A stretch of DNA of 64,000 bases, from NCBI GenBank assembly GCA_002189105.1, contig NIOB01000006.1, forward strand, positions 717,825 through 781,824. The letters run 5' to 3'. Shown piece after piece: positions 61,136 through 64,000 of the stretch. A program made the position numbers and the translations under genes. The notes beneath the pieces are model-generated. The model searched no databases and was not told where the DNA came from. It saw only the letters and a list, made by a program, of their open reading frames with translations. This DNA comes from Saccharibacillus soli. GTDB taxonomy: Bacteria > Bacillota > Bacilli > Paenibacillales > Paenibacillaceae. Positions within the stretch are counted from its first letter, which is position 1; each line of letters starts with the position of its first letter.

Positions 61136-62044
61136 ATGAGTACTTTGGCGAGAAAAACAAAAAAAGCGAATATTGGTACGGGGCGAATGACCGCGATGGA
61201 CTATGTGATCTTTGTGGTTCTGACAATCGGCGCCCTGTCGATCCTGATTCCGTTCTGGAACGTTATCATGATCTCGTTCGCCACACAGAAGGAATATGCA
61301 GCCAACCCGCTGCTGATGTGGCCGAAGGACCCAACGTTGGCCTCCTATAAAGCACTGTTCGCCGATGGCAGTATCGGCAGTGGTTATTGGAACACCCTCA
61401 AGCTGATGGCTGCGGGGCTTCCGCTCAGTTTGTTCCTGACGGTGAGTATGGCGTACGGCCTTAGCCGTCCAAGCTTCCCGGGCAAAAAGCCGATCTTCTT
61501 CCTGGTGCTGTTCACGATGATCTTCAACGGCGGGATCGTGCCGCTGTACCTGGTCATGAAAGACCTGCACCTGACCGGATCGCTCTGGGCTGTTATTCTG
61601 GCAGGAAGCTTCAGTGTATTCAACATGATCCTGATGATGAACTACTTCCAGGGTCTGCCGGAATCGCTGATGGAATCAGCAAGACTTGATGGTGCGGGCG
61701 AGTGGAAGATTCTCTTCTCGATCGTCCTGCCGCTGGCAGCACCCATCATGGCAACCATCGCCCTCTTCTATGGGGTAGCGTTCTGGAACAGCTGGTACGA
61801 TGCCATGGTCTTCCTGCGCAAGGCCGAGCAGCTTCCGCTTCAAAACGTGCTGCGGGCGATCATCGTCGAATCGCAAACCAACGCCTCCAACGCAACCAGC
61901 GTTGGACAAGGCGTGACGCAATCCTTCTCGACGGGTATGAAAATGGCTGCGGTATTCGTAACCATGGTTCCGATCATGTGTTTCTTCCCGCTGCTGCAAA
62001 AGCACTTCGCAAAAGGGGTATTGACAGGGGCTATCAAGACCTGA
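61136..62044 (+). CDS. Sugar ABC transporter permease (YtcP/AraQ type)
   Basis: 302 residues from ATG 61136 after AGAGGAGAA. Six TM helices; EAA loop ESLMESARLDGAGEWKILFSIVLPLA; characteristic GGIVPLYLVMKDLHLTGSLWAVIL and FYGVAFWNSWYDAMVFL. Twenty bases after the LplB-type gene; forms the second half of the channel. Confidence 0.93.
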   Translation: MSTLARKTKKANIGTGRMTAMDYVIFVVLTIGALSILIPFWNVIMISFATQKEYAANPLLMWPKDPTLASYKALFADGSIGSGYWNTLKLMAAGLPLSLFLTVSMAYGLSRPSFPGKKPIFFLVLFTMIFNGGIVPLYLVMKDLHLTGSLWAVILAGSFSVFNMILMMNYFQGLPESLMESARLDGAGEWKILFSIVLPLAAPIMATIALFYGVAFWNSWYDAMVFLRKAEQLPLQNVLRAIIVESQTNASNATSVGQGVTQSFSTGMKMAAVFVTMVPIMCFFPLLQKHFAKGVLTGAIKT

Positions 62045-62118
62045 TGATACGATAGAAGTTTGGCAAGGCAAGGGGCAACAAAAGCTTTCCAAATCTTATT
62101 GAACGATGGGGGTAAAAC

Positions 62119-63738
62119 ATGAAAGCGAACAAAATGTTTTCGGTCAAAGCGCTGATGCTGCTCGCACTGTCCATGCTGATGGTGCTGGTCACAGCCTGCT
62201 CCAGCGGCGGTTCGGGCGATTCCAAGTCGGACGCACCGGCAGACGCGAAAAACGCGGATGGCACGTACAAAGACAATCTGACCATCTCGTACGCAAGTGT
62301 AACGGACGTTTCCAAAGCTAAAATGGATGACAAGTTCCACAAATTCTTCACGGACAAGTTCAATATCAAATGGGATTACAACTATATTGACTGGGATTCC
62401 TGGCCAGAAAAAATGCGCCTGTGGATCAACTCGGGCGACCTTCCGGACTTCGCAAGCTGGAACTATGTAAACGGCGACGCGATGAACTACATCGACCAAG
62501 GCCTGTTCTACAAATTCCCGGATGACTGGAAAGAACGCTGGCCAGAAACCGCTAAAGCCTACGCATCGACTGGCCTTGGCGACCGTCTGGAAAAGAAAGT
62601 AGGCGGCACTTATGTTCTGCCTAAACCGGTATACTTCAAAAACCAACCGGCTGATCCGCTTCTGAACCAAATCGGTGTTGTCGCTATCCGTAAAGACTGG
62701 GCGAAAGAAGTTGGCTTCGAGCTGAAAGACGCTTACAAAATGAGCGAGCTGATGGAATACGCTAGACTGGTCAAAGAAAAAGATCCAGGTAAAGTGGGTT
62801 CCAAACTGATTCCAATGTCCTTTAACGCAGGTGACCTGCTGACAGGCTTCATGATGGCAAACAACGAGCATTCCCGCGTGGAATCGGCCTTCTACAAAGG
62901 CGAAGACGGCAAATACCACTGGGGACCAGCTGACGAATCGACTCTTGATGGCCTGAAATTGATGCAAAAAGCATACAAAGAAGGTCTGCTTGATCCAGAG
63001 TTCTACACTTGGAAAAACAACGAAGGCCGCGACGCCTTCCGCGTTACAGGCGTTTCCGCAGTCGGCGGTCTGGGCGGTCTGGCTTCTTACAGACAAGAGA
63101 TGGATACCGACATGAAAAAGAACCTGAACCTGAACAGCTCCGACGTGGTTCATGAAGCACTGGTAATCGGCGAAGACGGTAAATACCGCAACCTGGAGCA
63201 AGTTAACTTCTGGTCGGCTCTGGTGTTCTCGCCAAACATCTCGAAAGAGAAGTTCGAGCGCATCATGGACATGGTTGAATACTCCGTATCCGACGACGCG
63301 CAGCGTCTGCTGAACCTTGGTTTTGAAGGCGAAGACTGGAAAGAAGAAAACGGTGAGATCGTAAGCACACTGCCTGAAGGTAAAACGCTGGAAGACAAGT
63401 ACCCAGGCCGCTTTGAAGGTCTGTACGTACTGGGCGATGACTTCAGCGTAATCAACCCAGCGATCAAAAAAGAATTCCGTGATCGTTCGGTTCAGCTGTA
63501 CAAAGAAAAAGCAAAACTGAGCACGGATGCAAACGGCGCAATGGCTGGTTACGATTGGGACTTCCAGCTCTACAACTCCAAAGCAAAAGATCAGGCGAAC
63601 TTCACGTATGAAACTGAGTACGCAAACCTGATCCTGCAACCAGGTGATCTGGAAGCTAACTGGAAGAAATGGGTAGCAAGCAAACAATCCATCGTTCAAC
63701 CGGTAATCGACGAACTGAACAAAGAATTCGTGAAATAA
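62119..63738 (+). CDS. Sugar ABC transporter substrate-binding lipoprotein (LplA type)
   Basis: 539 residues; ATG 62119 after GGGGGTAAAAC. Lipoprotein signal MLMVLVTACSSGGSG with lipobox VTAC, then Ser/Gly/Asp linker. Large cluster-D-type binding protein of ~530 residues with MRLWINSGDLPDFASWN and RKDWAKEVGFELKDAYKM; C-terminal KWVASKQSIVQPVIDELN. Codon use is unusually biased compared with neighbours (for example nearly uniform AAA for Lys and GGC/GGT Gly), suggesting high expression. Confidence 0.93.
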   Translation: MKANKMFSVKALMLLALSMLMVLVTACSSGGSGDSKSDAPADAKNADGTYKDNLTISYASVTDVSKAKMDDKFHKFFTDKFNIKWDYNYIDWDSWPEKMRLWINSGDLPDFASWNYVNGDAMNYIDQGLFYKFPDDWKERWPETAKAYASTGLGDRLEKKVGGTYVLPKPVYFKNQPADPLLNQIGVVAIRKDWAKEVGFELKDAYKMSELMEYARLVKEKDPGKVGSKLIPMSFNAGDLLTGFMMANNEHSRVESAFYKGEDGKYHWGPADESTLDGLKLMQKAYKEGLLDPEFYTWKNNEGRDAFRVTGVSAVGGLGGLASYRQEMDTDMKKNLNLNSSDVVHEALVIGEDGKYRNLEQVNFWSALVFSPNISKEKFERIMDMVEYSVSDDAQRLLNLGFEGEDWKEENGEIVSTLPEGKTLEDKYPGRFEGLYVLGDDFSVINPAIKKEFRDRSVQLYKEKAKLSTDANGAMAGYDWDFQLYNSKAKDQANFTYETEYANLILQPGDLEANWKKWVASKQSIVQPVIDELNKEFVK

Positions 63739-63799
63739 GAAGGTAAGAAGCAACAACCGGGCCCGGACGGCACCTCGCCTGTAGGCCCGGCCGTGACTA

Positions 63800-63846
63800 A
63801 ACCCGGTGCGCGCGGAACTTCCGCACGAACCGGGTTTTGTTTTTCT
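63800..63846 (+). terminator. Terminator of the sugar ABC operon
   Basis: AACCCGGT (63800-63807) pairs with ACCGGGTT (63829-63836), inner GCGGAA/TTCCGC, then T-rich. A second GC-rich hairpin (GGGCCCGG .. GGCCCGGCC) lies just upstream. Confidence 0.9.
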
Positions 63847-64000
63847 TAAACGCAAGGCATGAACATACGATACGTTTGGATCTTCTAGATGAGGAATTTG
63901 CATAAATAATTGCTTCATCCAATCCCCTAGCGACTTTGATGAAAGCTTTCAATTCCGGACGATGCACCCGGGAATGAAAGGTATCCGGGGAGCGATTTAA
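63847..64000. other. Start of the next intergenic region
   Basis: No gene visible to the window end. A perfect palindrome TGAAAGCTTTCA (63940-63951) resembles a LacI/CcpA-type half-symmetric operator. Confidence 0.4.

Noticed and set aside
61840-63918. 692-codon open frame on the minus strand opposite the sugar-binding protein gene
   Set aside because: It mirrors the biased codon use of the well-supported lipoprotein gene on the plus strand, has no ribosome site or recognisable domain, and its product is Phe/Val/His-rich in a way typical of antisense frames.
1-64000. CRISPR arrays, intact insertion sequences, integrases, rRNA genes
   Set aside because: Looked for regularly spaced repeats, transposase motifs and rRNA sequence; none seen.

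Overview
The window looks like a chromosomal segment of a low-GC-lineage but fairly GC-rich Gram-positive bacterium of the Paenibacillaceae (Paenibacillus/Saccharibacillus type). The evidence is strong AGGAGG ribosome sites, frequent GTG/TTG starts, lipoprotein solute-binding proteins, a Bacillus-like alr-ndoAI-ndoA block, a SprT/YdcK gene beside tRNAs, a Gram-positive tad pilus locus with a DUF5702-type protein, and LplB/YtcP/LplA-type sugar ABC components. Species assignment is inference.

Layout. 1-2.7 kb: 3' end of a GH31 glycosidase, a YkuS-like protein, YhaM 3'-5' exoribonuclease, and an NAD(P)-binding oxidoreductase whose promoter is overlaid by a perfect palindrome. 2.87-3.08 kb: a ~210-bp imperfect palindrome between convergent genes. 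3.1-7.2 kb: a glycine-betaine uptake operon (opuAA-AB-AC, minus strand) with a divergent GbsR-type regulator. 7.5-9.5 kb: alanine racemase and the EndoAI/EndoA (MazEF-type) toxin-antitoxin pair. 9.8-15.1 kb: L-serine dehydratase (sdaAB-sdaAA), an RNA methyltransferase-like gene, and tex. 15.4-18 kb: a class-C beta-lactamase-like hydrolase, SprT and a small basic protein. 18-20.9 kb: tRNAs (Asn, Ser, Glu, Lys, Leu) and a 2.1-kb islet lying between two identical tRNA-Leu(GAG) genes; it carries divergent XRE regulators with two operators 31 bp apart, a small zinc-motif protein and an orphan UreF-like protein. 21-23.8 kb: glutathione peroxidase and Ohr (divergent, with an OhrR-like operator), a DCC-family protein and a suppressor-of-fused-like protein.

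23.9-34.9 kb is a complete Gram-positive type IVc (tad/flp) pilus operon: TadZ, TadA, TadB, TadC, Flp1-type pilin, two TadE-like proteins, DUF5702 protein, prepilin peptidase and a DUF6382-like/FHA protein. It is preceded by a terminator-like leader hairpin. 34.9-38.3 kb is an AT-rich accessory patch with decayed genes: a secreted-type ORF split by one in-frame TAA, a lipoprotein gene needing either an ATT start or a one-base frameshift correction, an isolated C-terminal fragment, a small membrane protein, and a diverged copy of the 3' end and terminator of the neighbouring epimerase gene. This patch is the best place to look for something undescribed.

38.3-41.8 kb: TIGR01777-type epimerase, endonuclease IV with a C-terminal extension, and formyltetrahydrofolate deformylase. 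42.0-55.4 kb: an eight-gene Bat-like operon combining a membrane/GATase-like protein, ABC ATPase and permease, a coiled-coil membrane protein, a MoxR ATPase, a DUF58 protein and two VWA proteins. 55.6-58.4 kb: chromate transporter, a small conserved protein and an alpha/beta hydrolase. 58.4-64 kb: a LacI-type regulator surrounded by palindromic operators, followed by two sugar ABC permeases and a lipoprotein binding protein. An operator half identical in core sequence is found before both the regulator and the first permease, which suggests local control of carbohydrate uptake.
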